A DNA stretch of 64,000 nt. Origin: Bacillota bacterium (GTDB lineage Bacteria > Bacillota > Limnochordia > DTU087). Below the pieces are notes generated by a model that saw only the letters and a program-made list of their open reading frames with translations, was not told the DNA's origin and searched no databases. The position numbers were made by a program, and so were the translations under genes. Below, one piece after another: positions 16,868 through 26,407 of the stretch. How positions within the stretch are numbered: the stretch's first letter is position 1; the number at the start of each line of letters is the position of its first letter. Location: assembly GCA_012798695.1 (NCBI GenBank), contig JAAZMR010000052.1:42719-106718 (forward strand). Reading direction: 5' to 3'.

Positions 16868-17046
16868 GTCACTGCCTCCTAATATGTATACTACCTAGTC
16901 AGTATTTTGCCCTAAGATTGCCTTAATCCCTCCAGCAAAGCTTGTCCGTTAGCCTCCTCTCATAGTTTGAAGTACATCACCACGGTCATGCCCTTTCAAG
17001 ATAACTACTTGCTTCTGGAATCAACACAGATTGCCCTCATGTATAC

Positions 17047-17130
17047 AAAAAAACCTGCCCCCGTAATGGCAGCAGGAATCTCGTCAAAGAGTAGCCCTAC
17101 CCTTCCCAGCCTCACGGGACTGTCATTAAA
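17047..17130 (-). promoter_or_regulatory. PyrR attenuator between pyrR and uraA
   Basis: Read on the minus strand, ACAGTCCCGTGAGGCTGGG (about 17106-17124) matches the PyrR-binding loop, whose consensus contains AGUCC-N-GUGAGGCU. Downstream CCTGCTGCC pairs with GGGGGCAGG (17054-17076), followed by TTTTTTT: an intrinsic terminator. UMP-bound PyrR would stabilise the binding hairpin, allow the terminator to form and reduce uraA expression, as in Bacillus pyr operons. Confidence 0.82.
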
Positions 17131-17170
17131 GGGATCAGTCATCACTATTCGATTGTCGGATAATGACATG

Positions 17171-17734
<564 letters not shown>

Positions 17735-17827
17735 CTAGTTACAACACAGAACGTAGGATGACAAACATCGTTGGTTCGCCTTCTCTCCTCGGGAATGAAT
17801 ACCAGGGTTTCCCCGGCAACTCTCGAC

Positions 17828-17907
17828 AAAAAATCCCCTGTCCAGTATACGACAAGGGATCTTATTACTCCGTCAATACCTTGCCGACCTCACAGGACCG
17901 GATTAAA
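17828..17907 (-). promoter_or_regulatory. PyrR attenuator upstream of pyrR
   Basis: Minus-strand GGTCCTGTGAGGTCGGCAAGG (about 17879-17899) matches the PyrR-binding loop. Further downstream ATCCCTTGTC pairs with GACAGGGGAT (17834-17861, one bulge/wobble) and is followed by TTTTTT, an intrinsic terminator. This is the autoregulatory site of the pyrR-uraA transcript. Confidence 0.82.
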
Positions 17908-17924
17908 GGCTAAGTTTCATTCCA

Positions 17925-17953
17925 AGTGTACCACTAGGCACCAGCTTTGTCAA
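17925..17953 (-). promoter_or_regulatory. Promoter of pyrR-uraA
   Basis: TTGACA (17948-17953) and TACACT (17925-17930) on the minus strand with exactly 17 bp between them. The -35 overlaps the last codons of the rluD-type gene, so the pyr transcript starts right at the end of that gene, upstream of the first attenuator. Confidence 0.72.
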
Positions 17954-18909
17954 CAGATACATCTCCTCCTGAGCTTATCAACTACTTCGGCCATATCTGG
18001 TGCCAATGGTGCCGAGAAACTGAGCGGCTCACCCGTCCGGGGGTGCCGAAAACCCAGATGGTAGGCGTGTAGAGCCTGTCGGGTCATACCCAATCGGTCC
18101 CGGTGCCTGCTGTATACAGGGTCACCCAGTACCGGGTGGTGAATATATGCCATGTGCACCCGGATTTGATGGGTTCGGCCCGTCTCTAAGCGACATTCCA
18201 CTAAAGTATATCTACCGAATCGCGCCTGAACCTGGTACCAAGTCCGAGCAGGGCGTCCTTTTTCTACTACTGCCATCCGCTTGCGATTGACTGGGTGTCT
18301 AGCAATTGGTGCATCGATCCATCCTTCCGCCTCAGGAATATTACCATGTATCAGGGCCAGATACCAACGCTTTGCGGTATGCTCCTTGATCTGTCCTGCC
18401 AAAGAAAGATGGGCACTATCATTCTTTGCAGCTACAATAGCCCCCGATGTATCTTTATCCAAACGATGCACGATGCCTGGGCGAAAGGTGCCACCGATTC
18501 CCGATAGATCTTGGCAATGTGCGAGCAAAGCATGGACTAGAGTTCCTGCATAGTTGCCAGCGGCCGGGTGGACCACCATGCCAGGAGGCTTGTTTATTAC
18601 GATAATATCAGCATCCTCATAGAGTATGTCTAAGGGAATAGCCTCAGGCTCCAGTGTCAGAGATCTAGTCGGCGGTATCTCCAGCCGGATAGCATCCCCC
18701 ACACTGACGAGATAGCCGGCTTTTACCTGTCGCCCATTGACTCGTACTAATCCTTGATCCATGAGTCTGCGTATGTGGGAACGTGACGGGCCATCAGCCT
18801 CCTTTGTGAGATACCGATCCAGGCGCAGGCCTGTATCAGCCTCCTGGACCACGAACTGAAGAATCCTCCCTGGCTCCCCCACCTTATTCACCTCATACTT
18901 ATACTGCAT
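17950..18909 (-). CDS. RluA/RluD-family 23S rRNA pseudouridine synthase
   Basis: Converts specific uridines of 23S rRNA to pseudouridine. The 319-residue protein has an N-terminal S4 RNA-binding domain (DTGLRLDRYL, SHIRRLMDQGLVRVNGRQVK), then the synthase domain with the catalytic Asp in IVHRLDKDTSG, NKPPGMVVHPAAG, and RTHQIRVHMAYIHHPVLGDPVY. This fits the RluD group (YlyB of Bacillus), which is found next to lspA as here. The true start may be downstream of the ATG at 18909, since GTG codons near 18852-18882 have better ribosome sites; this affects only about 10-20 residues. Confidence 0.92.
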   Translation of the reverse strand: MQYKYEVNKVGEPGRILQFVVQEADTGLRLDRYLTKEADGPSRSHIRRLMDQGLVRVNGRQVKAGYLVSVGDAIRLEIPPTRSLTLEPEAIPLDILYEDADIIVINKPPGMVVHPAAGNYAGTLVHALLAHCQDLSGIGGTFRPGIVHRLDKDTSGAIVAAKNDSAHLSLAGQIKEHTAKRWYLALIHGNIPEAEGWIDAPIARHPVNRKRMAVVEKGRPARTWYQVQARFGRYTLVECRLETGRTHQIRVHMAYIHHPVLGDPVYSRHRDRLGMTRQALHAYHLGFRHPRTGEPLSFSAPLAPDMAEVVDKLRRRCIC

Positions 18910-18937
18910 GCTTGTGTATTTTCCTAAGACGAAATAC

Positions 18938-19378
18938 CTAACTCCTGCTTCGCCCCGTCACCCAGATTAACAAACATACCCCTGAGAAGATGCTCATATC
19001 AGCCACATTGAAAACCGGCCAGAATCGCAGATCAATGAAATCAATCACGTAACCCAACCGTAATCGGTCAATCAGATTGCCTACCGCCCCTGCCAATCCT
19101 AGTGTGAGTCCCAGCTTAAAGGCTAGGGATTGTGTGGCTATCTTGCGCCGGTTAAGCCAAACAACTGCTAGTACAGCGCCGGTCAAGATAACTAGAAAGG
19201 GAGTAGCATGGGCTAGAATACCAAATGCAGCTCCCGGATTGTGCACTAGAGTTAAGTGAACCAGGTGGCCAGGTAGAACCAAAGACACTCCCGGCTGCAG
19301 ATTCCTTGTTGCAAGTAGCTTGGTAGCCTGATCCATAAGAACAAGCAAGATACCTACCACCACGAAGCGCACAGCCAT
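18938..19378 (-). CDS. lspA: Lipoprotein signal peptidase II
   Basis: Membrane aspartyl protease that removes signal peptides from prolipoproteins after diacylglycerol attachment. The 146 residues form four membrane helices and contain the catalytic motifs GAVGNLIDRLRLGYVIDF and FNVADMSIFSG with the two active Asp residues, plus VHNPGAAFG. GGGAGG precedes the ATG. It forms the common yteA-lspA-rluD order with its neighbours. Confidence 0.96.
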   Translation of the reverse strand: MAVRFVVVGILLVLMDQATKLLATRNLQPGVSLVLPGHLVHLTLVHNPGAAFGILAHATPFLVILTGAVLAVVWLNRRKIATQSLAFKLGLTLGLAGAVGNLIDRLRLGYVIDFIDLRFWPVFNVADMSIFSGVCLLIWVTGRSRS

Positions 19379-19439
19379 TTAACCTCCCTCATGGGCAACT
19401 CCCCGCCCAATATTAGCATATAGTGCTAATCTCGACAAG

Positions 19440-20111
19440 TCACGGCTCTTCAAGAATCCTGCGGTTAGAGCGCTGTTTTGGGGAAGGATAGACACTATCC
19501 CAATTAGTGGTGGTCAAACCCTCACTCTCGATAGCCTCTAGGGGTGTTACTACTCCAATATCTTCATCAGCATTAATATAAGCATCATCGTAATCATGAG
19601 CACCTGGCACATCCTGTGGTGTATTGGCTGTGCCCCACTGGGCGACAGCTTGCCAGGTATCTTCTGCATCAAATCCAACCGTATCGGGCGTGGTCAGTTC
19701 AAAAGGTATGACCCGTTCTTCCACTGGGCGCTCCCACTCGTCTCGTACGGTCTCCTCTGCAGTTTTGCATGAAAAGCACATTGTGGTCGAGGGAATTGCT
19801 CTCAGGCGCTGCTCATCGATAGGACGGCCGCATCCTTGGCAAATGCCGTACTCGCCTCTGTCCATTAGCTCTAATGCGGTATTGACATCTGCCAGCAAGC
19901 GGCGAGTGTTGTCCCTGAGGCCTAAGTCTTTACTCCGTTCGAAGGTCTCTTGCCCCAGATCTGCTGGATGTTGATCATAGGCTGACAGTTCCCCAATCGA
20001 ATCAGTGAGCCGTTCCGCTAAGCCGTTATTGATAAAATCCAGAGTTTTTTCCAGCTGGTCTTTTTCTGTTTGCAGCCGTTCTCGCAACTCATCAAAGAAG
20101 CCTCCACTCAC
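19440..20111 (-). CDS. yteA: TraR/DksA zinc-finger protein, YteA type
   Basis: Member of the TraR/DksA family in its YteA branch, often called a sporulation-related zinc-finger protein; true function unknown. The product of about 223 residues has an N-terminal coiled coil (LRERLQTEKDQLEKTLDFI), the conserved ELSAYDQHPADLGQETFERSKDLGL, and a C4 zinc finger CQGCGRP...CFSC. The acidic C-terminal half contains DTVGFDAEDTWQAVAQWGT, typical of YteA. I place the start at a GTG (20109-20111), with GGAGGAGGG seven bases upstream; the ATG pair at 20132 lies within that ribosome site. It precedes lspA, as in many Firmicutes. Confidence 0.85.
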   Translation of the reverse strand: MSGGFFDELRERLQTEKDQLEKTLDFINNGLAERLTDSIGELSAYDQHPADLGQETFERSKDLGLRDNTRRLLADVNTALELMDRGEYGICQGCGRPIDEQRLRAIPSTTMCFSCKTAEETVRDEWERPVEERVIPFELTTPDTVGFDAEDTWQAVAQWGTANTPQDVPGAHDYDDAYINADEDIGVVTPLEAIESEGLTTTNWDSVYPSPKQRSNRRILEEP

Positions 20112-20168
20112 TGAATTGCCCTCCTCCATCATTTGCTTGTAGCCTTACTTGTGACATTTTTACTGACC

Positions 20169-20477
20169 TCATCGAGGCAGATGACGCAGCTCTAGTTCAA
20201 CTATGTGGGCGATCTCCGCTACAAAGTGACCAATCAGTGGCAGATTCAATGCAGCTATCTTGCCCAGCAGATAGAGGAAAATAGCCCCTACTGCTGTGAA
20301 TCCTACAGCAATGCCAAACCCCCTCACGATGCCAACCAGGAAGTTCAAATAGAGCAGTTGCCTAGGACGCCGAAAGAGCTCAATGTATTCGGCGATACTG
20401 GCTTTTTCCAGGCTTTCGCCCAGCTGATCCAATCTGCGGATCAGTGTAGCAACTAATTTGTCATTTACTTCTGCCAT
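20169..20477 (-). CDS. Small membrane protein, DUF5665 family
   Basis: Hypothetical 102-residue protein with one amphipathic N-terminal helix (LIRRLDQLGESLEKASIAEYIELF) and two predicted membrane segments (about 46-72 and 76-90), matching the DUF5665 family found in spore-forming Firmicutes beside ileS and lspA. No catalytic motif is visible. It lies between the ileS terminator and the yteA-like gene in the same direction and may share a transcript with the latter. Confidence 0.78.
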   Translation of the reverse strand: MAEVNDKLVATLIRRLDQLGESLEKASIAEYIELFRRPRQLLYLNFLVGIVRGFGIAVGFTAVGAIFLYLLGKIAALNLPLIGHFVAEIAHIVELELRHLPR

Positions 20478-20595
20478 TGCCTTTTGCTCTCCACTTCACT
20501 GACTTTTTGTCACCTATAGCTTTCCCACAGGCGGGGGCAAAATCACCGCCAGAGAACTGCTTACTTCTCCAAGAGATTGGCAGAAATCCCCCAGC

Positions 20596-20660
20596 AGAAA
20601 AAAGATGCACCCAATACACCGGTCTTCTGATCTGGTGACCGATTAGATGGATGCATCTCT
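20596..20660 (-). terminator. Large two-stem terminator after ileS
   Basis: On the minus strand GATGCATCC and GGGTGCATC form an outer stem (20604-20612 with 20649-20657) enclosing an inner CGGTC/GACCG stem, and TTTTTT follows. It lies 55 bp past the ileS stop. The compound hairpin is larger than a usual terminator. Confidence 0.75.
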
Positions 20661-20712
20661 CTATGCTCTCAAGCACTACATGACTCTTGGGCACTTTACT
20701 CTTTTCTATTGC

Positions 20713-23499
20713 TCAAAACACTAATTCTACTACCTCATGGCAACGTTCGCAGAGCTCCGGGTGTGTTTTGCTGGTACCTACAAAAGTAGAATAGCGCCAG
20801 CATCTTTCACACTTATCTCCTTGTGGTGCATGGACTAGAACTTTCATGCTACCCTCGAGGCCTTCCCAGGCGGTATCGGGAGCCTCTTGCCCAGGCTCAG
20901 CCATGTGCACCTCTGAGACGATGAAAAGAGCCTCCAATTCCGAGGTCTCAAACTCGCCGAGCACTTGACGCAGATTCTCGTCAGGATAAAGTGTAACCGC
21001 AGCATCATTGGAACTGCCAATCGCTTTGTCGCTTCTGGCGAGCTCTAGAGCCCTAGCTACTTCTCGCCTAATGCTCATGAAACCAGCCCACTTCTCTTCC
21101 AACGCTGCTTCTAGGAAATCAGTATCGATTGAGGGCCACTCGCTAAAGTGGACACTAGGGCCGTCCTTCAGCTCAGCTGGTAGATGCTGCCAAGCTTCTT
21201 CCGCAGTATGAACCAAAACCGGGGCAATCAAGCGAACTAACCCTACCAGTATTTCAGCGATGACTGTCTGCGCCGCCCGCCGGCTGGTAGAATCGGGAGC
21301 ATCACAGTACAGCCGATCTTTGATTACATCCAAGTAGAAACTACCCAATTCGACAGCACAGAAGTTGTGCACCCCATGGTACATGGTGTGAAACTCGTAG
21401 TCTTCATAGGCCTTGATTACCTTCTCCGCCAGGTGATAAAATTGGCCAAGAATATAGCGATCGACCTCAGGCAGTTCAGCCCGCTCGACCCGATGGGTTG
21501 TCAGATCAAAGTCCGCTATGTTGCCCAGCATAAAGCGTATCGTATTGCGAATACGCCTATAGACTTCCGACATCTGTTTGAGAATCTCCGAAGATACCCG
21601 AATATCGCCCCGGTAGTCCGCAGAAGCGGCCCACAGCCTCAAGACGTCAGCTCCATACCGGCTGATGATCTTTTCGGGAGCGACAGTATTACCGACTGAT
21701 TTGGACATCTTACGTCCTTCGCCATCAACAATAAAACCATGGGTAAGAACGGCCCTATACGGGGCCTGACCCCGCACAGCCACAGAAGTCAATAATGAAG
21801 ATTGGAACCAACCCCGATGCTGATCGCTACCCTCCAAATAGAGATCGGCTGGCCAACGCAATCCCTCCCGCTGCTCCAAGACTGCCATATGACTGGAACC
21901 GGCATCAAACCACACATCCATTGTGTCTTTTTCCTTGGTGAAACCTGTGTGGCCGCAGTGCGGACAGCTGGTACCTTCCGGGATCAGCTCTTCTACCTCG
22001 TGGGCATACCAGGCATCAGATCCCTCCTTACGGAAAAGATCTGCCACCACCTTAGTCGTCGCTTCGTTGATCAAAGGTTCACCACAGTCCTGGCAATAGA
22101 AGATAGGTATAGGCACACCCCAGATGCGCTGTCGTGAAATACACCAGTCGTTCCTGTCTCTGACCATGTTGCTAATCCGGTCAATTCCCCATTTAGGAAT
22201 CCACTCTACATCCTGGATGGCCGCCAGAGCTTCATCGCGAAAACCTGCGATGGACACAAACCATTGCTCTGTGGCCCTAAAGATAATGGGGTTTTTGCAG
22301 CGCCAGCAGTGAGGATACTGGTGCTCAAGCTTCTCTTGGTGCAGAAGTAAGCCCAAAGCCTTTAAATCTGAGAGTATCACATGGTTGGCATCATCTAGTT
22401 TCATACCAGCATATTTGCCAGCTTCCTCTGTAAAACGCCCCTGGGTATCGACCGGTGCAAACACTGGCAAGCCATACTTGACTCCAACTGCATAGTCTTC
22501 CAAACCATGGCCAGGAGCAGTGTGTACACAGCCAGAACCCTGTTCTAGAGTAACATGGTCTGCTAGGATCACCAAAGAGGTCTGGTCCCTAAATGGGTGT
22601 CGACAAAGAACACCTTCTAGTTCTCTTCCCGACCAGCGCTCCAACACTTTGGTTTGCTTGATGCCGGCTTCTTCCGCAACCACTGCCACCCGCTCTTCTG
22701 CCATGATCAGCCTACCAACCTCTGTTTCGACCAACACATAATCGAGGCGCGGGTGCAGTGCGATAGCCTCATTGGCAGGCAAAGTCCAAGGTGTTGTAGT
22801 CCAGATGAGGAAATAGACTGGTTCCTCTCCCGGAATCTTCCCTTGTCCGTTGGCCACCGGAAACTTCACGTAAATCGAATATGAGCTATGGTCCTCATAC
22901 TCCACTTCTGCCTCGGCTAGAGAGGACTCACAGTCGGCACACCAGTAGACTGGCTTAAGGCCGCGATAAATAAAGCCTTTGTCCACCATGGCACCAAAGA
23001 TCTCGATTTGCTTGGCCTCATATTCGGGCCTAAGAGTCATATAGGGGTCATCCCATTCGCCCCAAATGCCCAGGCGCTCAAATTCCTTTCTCTGTACATC
23101 CAGCCACTGCATAGCAAAATCACGACACCGCCGGCGAAACTCAACTGGCGACAGGGCATGACGATCCACCTGTAATGACCGTACCAGAGCATGCTCAATC
23201 GGTAAGCCGTGCATATCCCAACCGGGCACATAAGGGCAATCGAATCCACTCATCGAGCGGGATCTAATCACAATATCCTTGAGAACCTTATTGACCGCAG
23301 TCCCTAGATGAATGTGTCCATTTGCATAAGGCGGCCCATCATGCAGAATAAACTTCGGCTGGCCTTTGCGCCTGTCACGCAACTGGCCATAATAATCTTC
23401 CTTGTCCCACTGCTTCTGTATCTCGGGTTCCCTTTGCGGCAATCTCCCCCGCATGGGGAACTCAGTCTTCGGCAATTGGACCGTTTTCTGGTAATCCAT
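20713..23499 (-). CDS. ileS: Isoleucyl-tRNA synthetase
   Basis: Class I synthetase charging tRNA-Ile. The 928-residue protein has the HIGH-type motif GHIHLG (about 61-66), the editing domain (WTTTPWTLPANEAI, GTGLEDY-like GHGLEDYAVG), the KMSKS loop GRKMSKSVGN (about 600), and a C-terminal zinc finger CERCWRYSTFVG...CERCHEVV. It is the bacterial, eubacterial-type IleS of normal length. AGGAGG stands just before the ATG. Expression is controlled by a T-box leader with an ATC specifier. It follows divIVA in the ylm-divIVA-ileS order conserved in Firmicutes. Confidence 0.97.
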   Translation of the reverse strand: MDYQKTVQLPKTEFPMRGRLPQREPEIQKQWDKEDYYGQLRDRRKGQPKFILHDGPPYANGHIHLGTAVNKVLKDIVIRSRSMSGFDCPYVPGWDMHGLPIEHALVRSLQVDRHALSPVEFRRRCRDFAMQWLDVQRKEFERLGIWGEWDDPYMTLRPEYEAKQIEIFGAMVDKGFIYRGLKPVYWCADCESSLAEAEVEYEDHSSYSIYVKFPVANGQGKIPGEEPVYFLIWTTTPWTLPANEAIALHPRLDYVLVETEVGRLIMAEERVAVVAEEAGIKQTKVLERWSGRELEGVLCRHPFRDQTSLVILADHVTLEQGSGCVHTAPGHGLEDYAVGVKYGLPVFAPVDTQGRFTEEAGKYAGMKLDDANHVILSDLKALGLLLHQEKLEHQYPHCWRCKNPIIFRATEQWFVSIAGFRDEALAAIQDVEWIPKWGIDRISNMVRDRNDWCISRQRIWGVPIPIFYCQDCGEPLINEATTKVVADLFRKEGSDAWYAHEVEELIPEGTSCPHCGHTGFTKEKDTMDVWFDAGSSHMAVLEQREGLRWPADLYLEGSDQHRGWFQSSLLTSVAVRGQAPYRAVLTHGFIVDGEGRKMSKSVGNTVAPEKIISRYGADVLRLWAASADYRGDIRVSSEILKQMSEVYRRIRNTIRFMLGNIADFDLTTHRVERAELPEVDRYILGQFYHLAEKVIKAYEDYEFHTMYHGVHNFCAVELGSFYLDVIKDRLYCDAPDSTSRRAAQTVIAEILVGLVRLIAPVLVHTAEEAWQHLPAELKDGPSVHFSEWPSIDTDFLEAALEEKWAGFMSIRREVARALELARSDKAIGSSNDAAVTLYPDENLRQVLGEFETSELEALFIVSEVHMAEPGQEAPDTAWEGLEGSMKVLVHAPQGDKCERCWRYSTFVGTSKTHPELCERCHEVVELVF

Positions 23500-23581
23500 T
23501 TCGAACCTCCTCAGGCAGAACCCACTAGCTGCCTCATTGCTTGACTTGCTTTGGGGATATCAAAAAGGTATGAGATAAAAC

Positions 23582-23873
23582 AAAAATCCCCTCATCCCAT
23601 AGGGACGAGAGGACCCGCGTTACCACCCCAATTGACCCAAGCCGCCCATAGGCGCGCCTGCGTCCGCTTCTTGCTGCTGCTATAACGGGCGCATACCGGC
23701 CCAAGTTACTAAGCTGAATGTTGAGCTGTTCACCGGGCAGCTCCGGGGTGATCTTCGATGAGACCAGTGGGACCGGGCTTACACCTATCCCAGTTCGCTG
23801 TACCCACTCACTTGGTTTCCTACTTTCCCCTTCATAGCCTTTGCATCTTACTGGCCGCCTACGCGACCTAGAT
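23582..23873 (-). promoter_or_regulatory. T-box riboswitch, isoleucine specific
   Basis: The ileS leader contains the T-box sequence GGGTGGTAACGCGGGTCC (about 23611-23630, minus strand), immediately followed by a terminator of 11 bp, CCTCTCGTCCC / GGGATGAGGGG with TTTTT. In the upstream stem I the specifier-loop region reads GAAG-ATC-A, giving an ATC (Ile) codon at 23750-23752. Uncharged tRNA-Ile should stabilise the antiterminator. The specifier and the controlled gene agree. Confidence 0.9.
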
Positions 23874-23880
23874 TGAGTAT

Positions 23881-23909
23881 ATTATACGGCAATGATCCGT
23901 CAACGTCAA
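23881..23909 (-). promoter_or_regulatory. Promoter of the ileS leader
   Basis: TTGACG (23904-23909) and a perfect TATAAT (23881-23886) on the minus strand with a 17-bp spacer, placing the start about ten bases before the T-box stem I. Confidence 0.78.
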
Positions 23910-23951
23910 CTACACCCACAGAGATTTGGGAACCTATACCAAAACCATAAC

Positions 23952-24476
23952 TTATGGCGTCTCATCCAGGGCTTCCTTAGCCCTTGCTTCCACGGGTCGC
24001 TCTTGCACTGAGGCCTCCTCAGCATCGTCTTCCTCTCTGGACAGCTGCTTGACCTCCTCCAAGAGCTGCCGCAGCTGTGACTCCAATTGGCGCCTCACCC
24101 GAGCTCGGAATGCCAGGGCTTCCTGGGCCTGCCGAATCTCGTCTGCCACCTGCTGCCGAGCATCATGAAGAATCCAGTCGGCTTCCTTTCTTGCCTCCTC
24201 AATTAGGCGAGCTGACGTTTGCTCCGCGTCTTCCCTGATCTCTGCCGACGATTGCTTCACATAGTCTAGTGTCTCCTGTAGGGTATCCTCGACATCACTA
24301 TAGCGGTTCGCCTGTTTCTTCAGTTCCTCAATCCGCTCCTTGAGCTCTTGGTTCTGCTGGTATAGTGATTCATATTCTAACACTAGCTTGGAGAAAAACT
24401 CGTCTACCTGTTCCCTACTATATCCTCGGAATACTTCCTTAAACTTCAGGTTATGAATATCGATCGGCCGTAACAC
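23952..24476 (-). CDS. divIVA: DivIVA-type polar/septal coiled-coil protein
   Basis: Binds curved membrane at poles and septa and recruits division or polar-growth proteins. The 174 residues begin with the membrane-binding DivIVA motif: LRPIDIHNLKFKEVFRGYSREQVDEFF, then a long coiled coil to about residue 150 (ELKERIEELKKQANRYSDVEDTLQETLDY) and an acidic tail. The GTG start at 24476 has GGGGGTG upstream. It follows ylmH, the classical arrangement. Confidence 0.93.
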   Translation of the reverse strand: MLRPIDIHNLKFKEVFRGYSREQVDEFFSKLVLEYESLYQQNQELKERIEELKKQANRYSDVEDTLQETLDYVKQSSAEIREDAEQTSARLIEEARKEADWILHDARQQVADEIRQAQEALAFRARVRRQLESQLRQLLEEVKQLSREEDDAEEASVQERPVEARAKEALDETP

Positions 24477-24488
24477 TGACCCACCCCC

Positions 24489-25280
24489 TTAGATATATCG
24501 CTTCAGAAGAACACTAATGCGACCTTTACGAGTTAGACCGAGTTGTTCGGCCACCTCCAGCCGTCCCCTCCCCCGTATGGAAACCACATCTCCCACCTCT
24601 ATACCATGTGCTGGGTTATCGATTGGCTTCCAGTCAACCTTTACCTTGCCGCCCCGGATTTCCCGTGCCATCTGGCTACGAGAAGTCCCATACCCTGCAC
24701 TAGCCACGGCATCTAGCCGGAGAGAAGCTACAGTTGCCCTGATCTCCTTCACTCGCTTAGGTACTGCTTCCAACTGCTCTAGATCAATTTCGGCAACAAA
24801 GACTGGCACCTTCTGCACCGCCTGTAGGTTGTGAACCACTGCTGGCACGATCTCAGGTATCATGATTACCTGCGCACCCCGGCCCGTCATTAATACATCG
24901 CCGGTTTTTTCTCGTTTGATCCCACATCCCAGTACCGCTCCCAACACATCTCGGTGAGCCACATGCGAAAAATCCGCCGTTCCATCTATATCTATAGCGG
25001 CTAGCGGTATTTCCACCCCATCTAGGGGATAGTAATCCGGAAATATCGCCAGACGCTGCCTTTCCGCTCCCCGATAACCCCCGCTCAACTGGTAATTCAA
25101 TGAGCCTACTCCCCGCACAATGCCTACAGCTATCTCTTGCCCTCGGGGATCAAGGAAATCACTGTAGGCGGGTCGATTTTCAGTATACGCCTCAGACGCT
25201 AAGTCAAGAATACGACTGCCCTGTTCCCTCTCATCACCATCTAGATGACCTAGGAACCGGGTTTTATCGAACATGAGCAC
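24489..25280 (-). CDS. ylmH: S4-domain RNA-binding protein YlmH
   Basis: YlmH has an N-terminal region related to a tRNA-processing fold and a C-terminal S4 domain; recent work links it to ribosome quality control, where it can support alanine tailing with RqcH. The 263 residues include FLDPRGQEIA, the middle YRGAERQRLAIFPDYYP, DVLGAVLGCGIKREKTGDVL, and the S4 domain LRLDAVASAGYGTSRSQMAREIRGGKVKVDWK. The start is either the GTG at 25280 or the ATG two codons later. rqcH is encoded 12 kb away in this window, so both partners are present. Confidence 0.92.
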   Translation of the reverse strand: MLMFDKTRFLGHLDGDEREQGSRILDLASEAYTENRPAYSDFLDPRGQEIAVGIVRGVGSLNYQLSGGYRGAERQRLAIFPDYYPLDGVEIPLAAIDIDGTADFSHVAHRDVLGAVLGCGIKREKTGDVLMTGRGAQVIMIPEIVPAVVHNLQAVQKVPVFVAEIDLEQLEAVPKRVKEIRATVASLRLDAVASAGYGTSRSQMAREIRGGKVKVDWKPIDNPAHGIEVGDVVSIRGRGRLEVAEQLGLTRKGRISVLLKRYI

Positions 25281-25295
25281 TTACTTCACACCTTA

Positions 25296-25559
25296 CTAAA
25301 GTTGAAATAACACTCTGATTATCGTATTTCGCACAAATTCAAGCACCAAGAATACTAGGATAGGCGAAAAATCAATGCCCCCCAGGCTCGGTAGCAGGCG
25401 GCGAAATGGTTGCAGAATTGGCTCTGTCGCTTCGTAAAGAAATCGTACCAAGGGATGATAATAATCCACATTGGGTATCCAGGACAGGATAATGCGGGCA
25501 AAGATCATCCACCGGTAAAGCGTAAAGCCGATATCAATGACATAAATAAGCCAACGCAA
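25296..25559 (-). CDS. YggT-family membrane protein (YlmG)
   Basis: Small integral membrane protein of 87 residues with two hydrophobic segments flanking the conserved FARIILSWIPNVDYYHPLVRFLYEATEPILQPFRRLLP block. In bacteria it is linked to division and osmotic tolerance, and its plastid relatives to nucleoid or thylakoid organisation; the exact role is unknown. The start is TTG at 25557-25559 after GGGGGAG. It lies between proC and ylmH in the division-linked ylm cluster. Confidence 0.9.
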   Translation of the reverse strand: MRWLIYVIDIGFTLYRWMIFARIILSWIPNVDYYHPLVRFLYEATEPILQPFRRLLPSLGGIDFSPILVFLVLEFVRNTIIRVLFQL

Positions 25560-25573
25560 AGTTCTCCCCCATC

Positions 25574-26383
25574 CTATTTCTGTCGCTGCAGCTCCTGGGA
25601 GCGAGTCGATGCTGCCAAGACCGCTTCAATAATTGCTCCCCGCACTCTACTATTCTCGAGCCTCCTCAGACCTGCAGCCGTAGTCCCTGCCGGCGAAGTA
25701 ACCATATTCCTCAACATCGCTGGGTGCTTACCTGTCTCAGCCACCAATTCCACTGCACCAATCATCGTCTGAACAGCCAATTCTGTGGCCATCGCGTGGC
25801 TCAGACCCGCAGTCACGCCTCCGTCAATCATGGCTTCCAAGAAAAGATATACATATGCTGGCCCACTACCGGATACCCCGGTTACCGCATCCATTTGCTC
25901 TTCTGGCAACACCCAGACCTTTCCGGTCACAGCAAAAAGCTTCAGGGCAAGATCGAGCTGTGCTTGCTTTACACAGCTATTCGGACTCATCACCACTGCC
26001 CCTCGACCAATCAGACAAGGCGTGTTCGGCATTACTCGAATAAGCGACTGGTTTTCACCGGTCCAACCGGCCAGGTCTGCCAAAGAGACGCCCGCTGCTA
26101 TGGAAATTAGCAGATGCTCTGGTGTAAGATCATCACTTAGCCCTTGAATCACTTCCGGGACCTGCTGAGGTTTCACCGCCACTATGATTGTATCTGTATT
26201 GGCAGCTACTACCGGTACCTCCGCCCATCTAAGGCCTAGTTCTCCGGCCAAATGCTCAACATGCTCCTTGCGTTTATCCGCGAGGATAATCGCATCACTC
26301 GGTACGACCCTGGATTCAGCAAGACGCCTTGCCAGGGCACCACCCATGGCCCCAACCCCGATTATCCCTAGACCTTTCACCAA
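25574..26383 (-). CDS. proC: Pyrroline-5-carboxylate reductase
   Basis: Last enzyme of proline synthesis, reducing P5C with NAD(P)H. The 269 residues hold the dinucleotide motif GIIGVGAMGGALAR at the N-terminus, VVAVKPQQ, RVMPNTPCLIGRGA, and the C-terminal substrate-binding segment VTGVSGSGPAYVYLFLEAMIDGGV and TSPAGTTAAGLRRLE. The start is TTG at 26383 with GGAGG six bases upstream. It is inserted between sepF and yggT, a common clostridial arrangement not seen in Bacillus. Confidence 0.95.
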   Translation of the reverse strand: MVKGLGIIGVGAMGGALARRLAESRVVPSDAIILADKRKEHVEHLAGELGLRWAEVPVVAANTDTIIVAVKPQQVPEVIQGLSDDLTPEHLLISIAAGVSLADLAGWTGENQSLIRVMPNTPCLIGRGAVVMSPNSCVKQAQLDLALKLFAVTGKVWVLPEEQMDAVTGVSGSGPAYVYLFLEAMIDGGVTAGLSHAMATELAVQTMIGAVELVAETGKHPAMLRNMVTSPAGTTAAGLRRLENSRVRGAIIEAVLAASTRSQELQRQK

Positions 26384-26407
26384 GCAAAACCTCCTCCAGC
26401 AGTATGA

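Noticed and set aside
20461..20694. 77-residue minus-strand frame between ileS and the DUF5665 gene
   Set aside because: It spans the ileS terminator region, overlaps the DUF5665 start, has no recognisable family or ribosome site and a random-looking composition.
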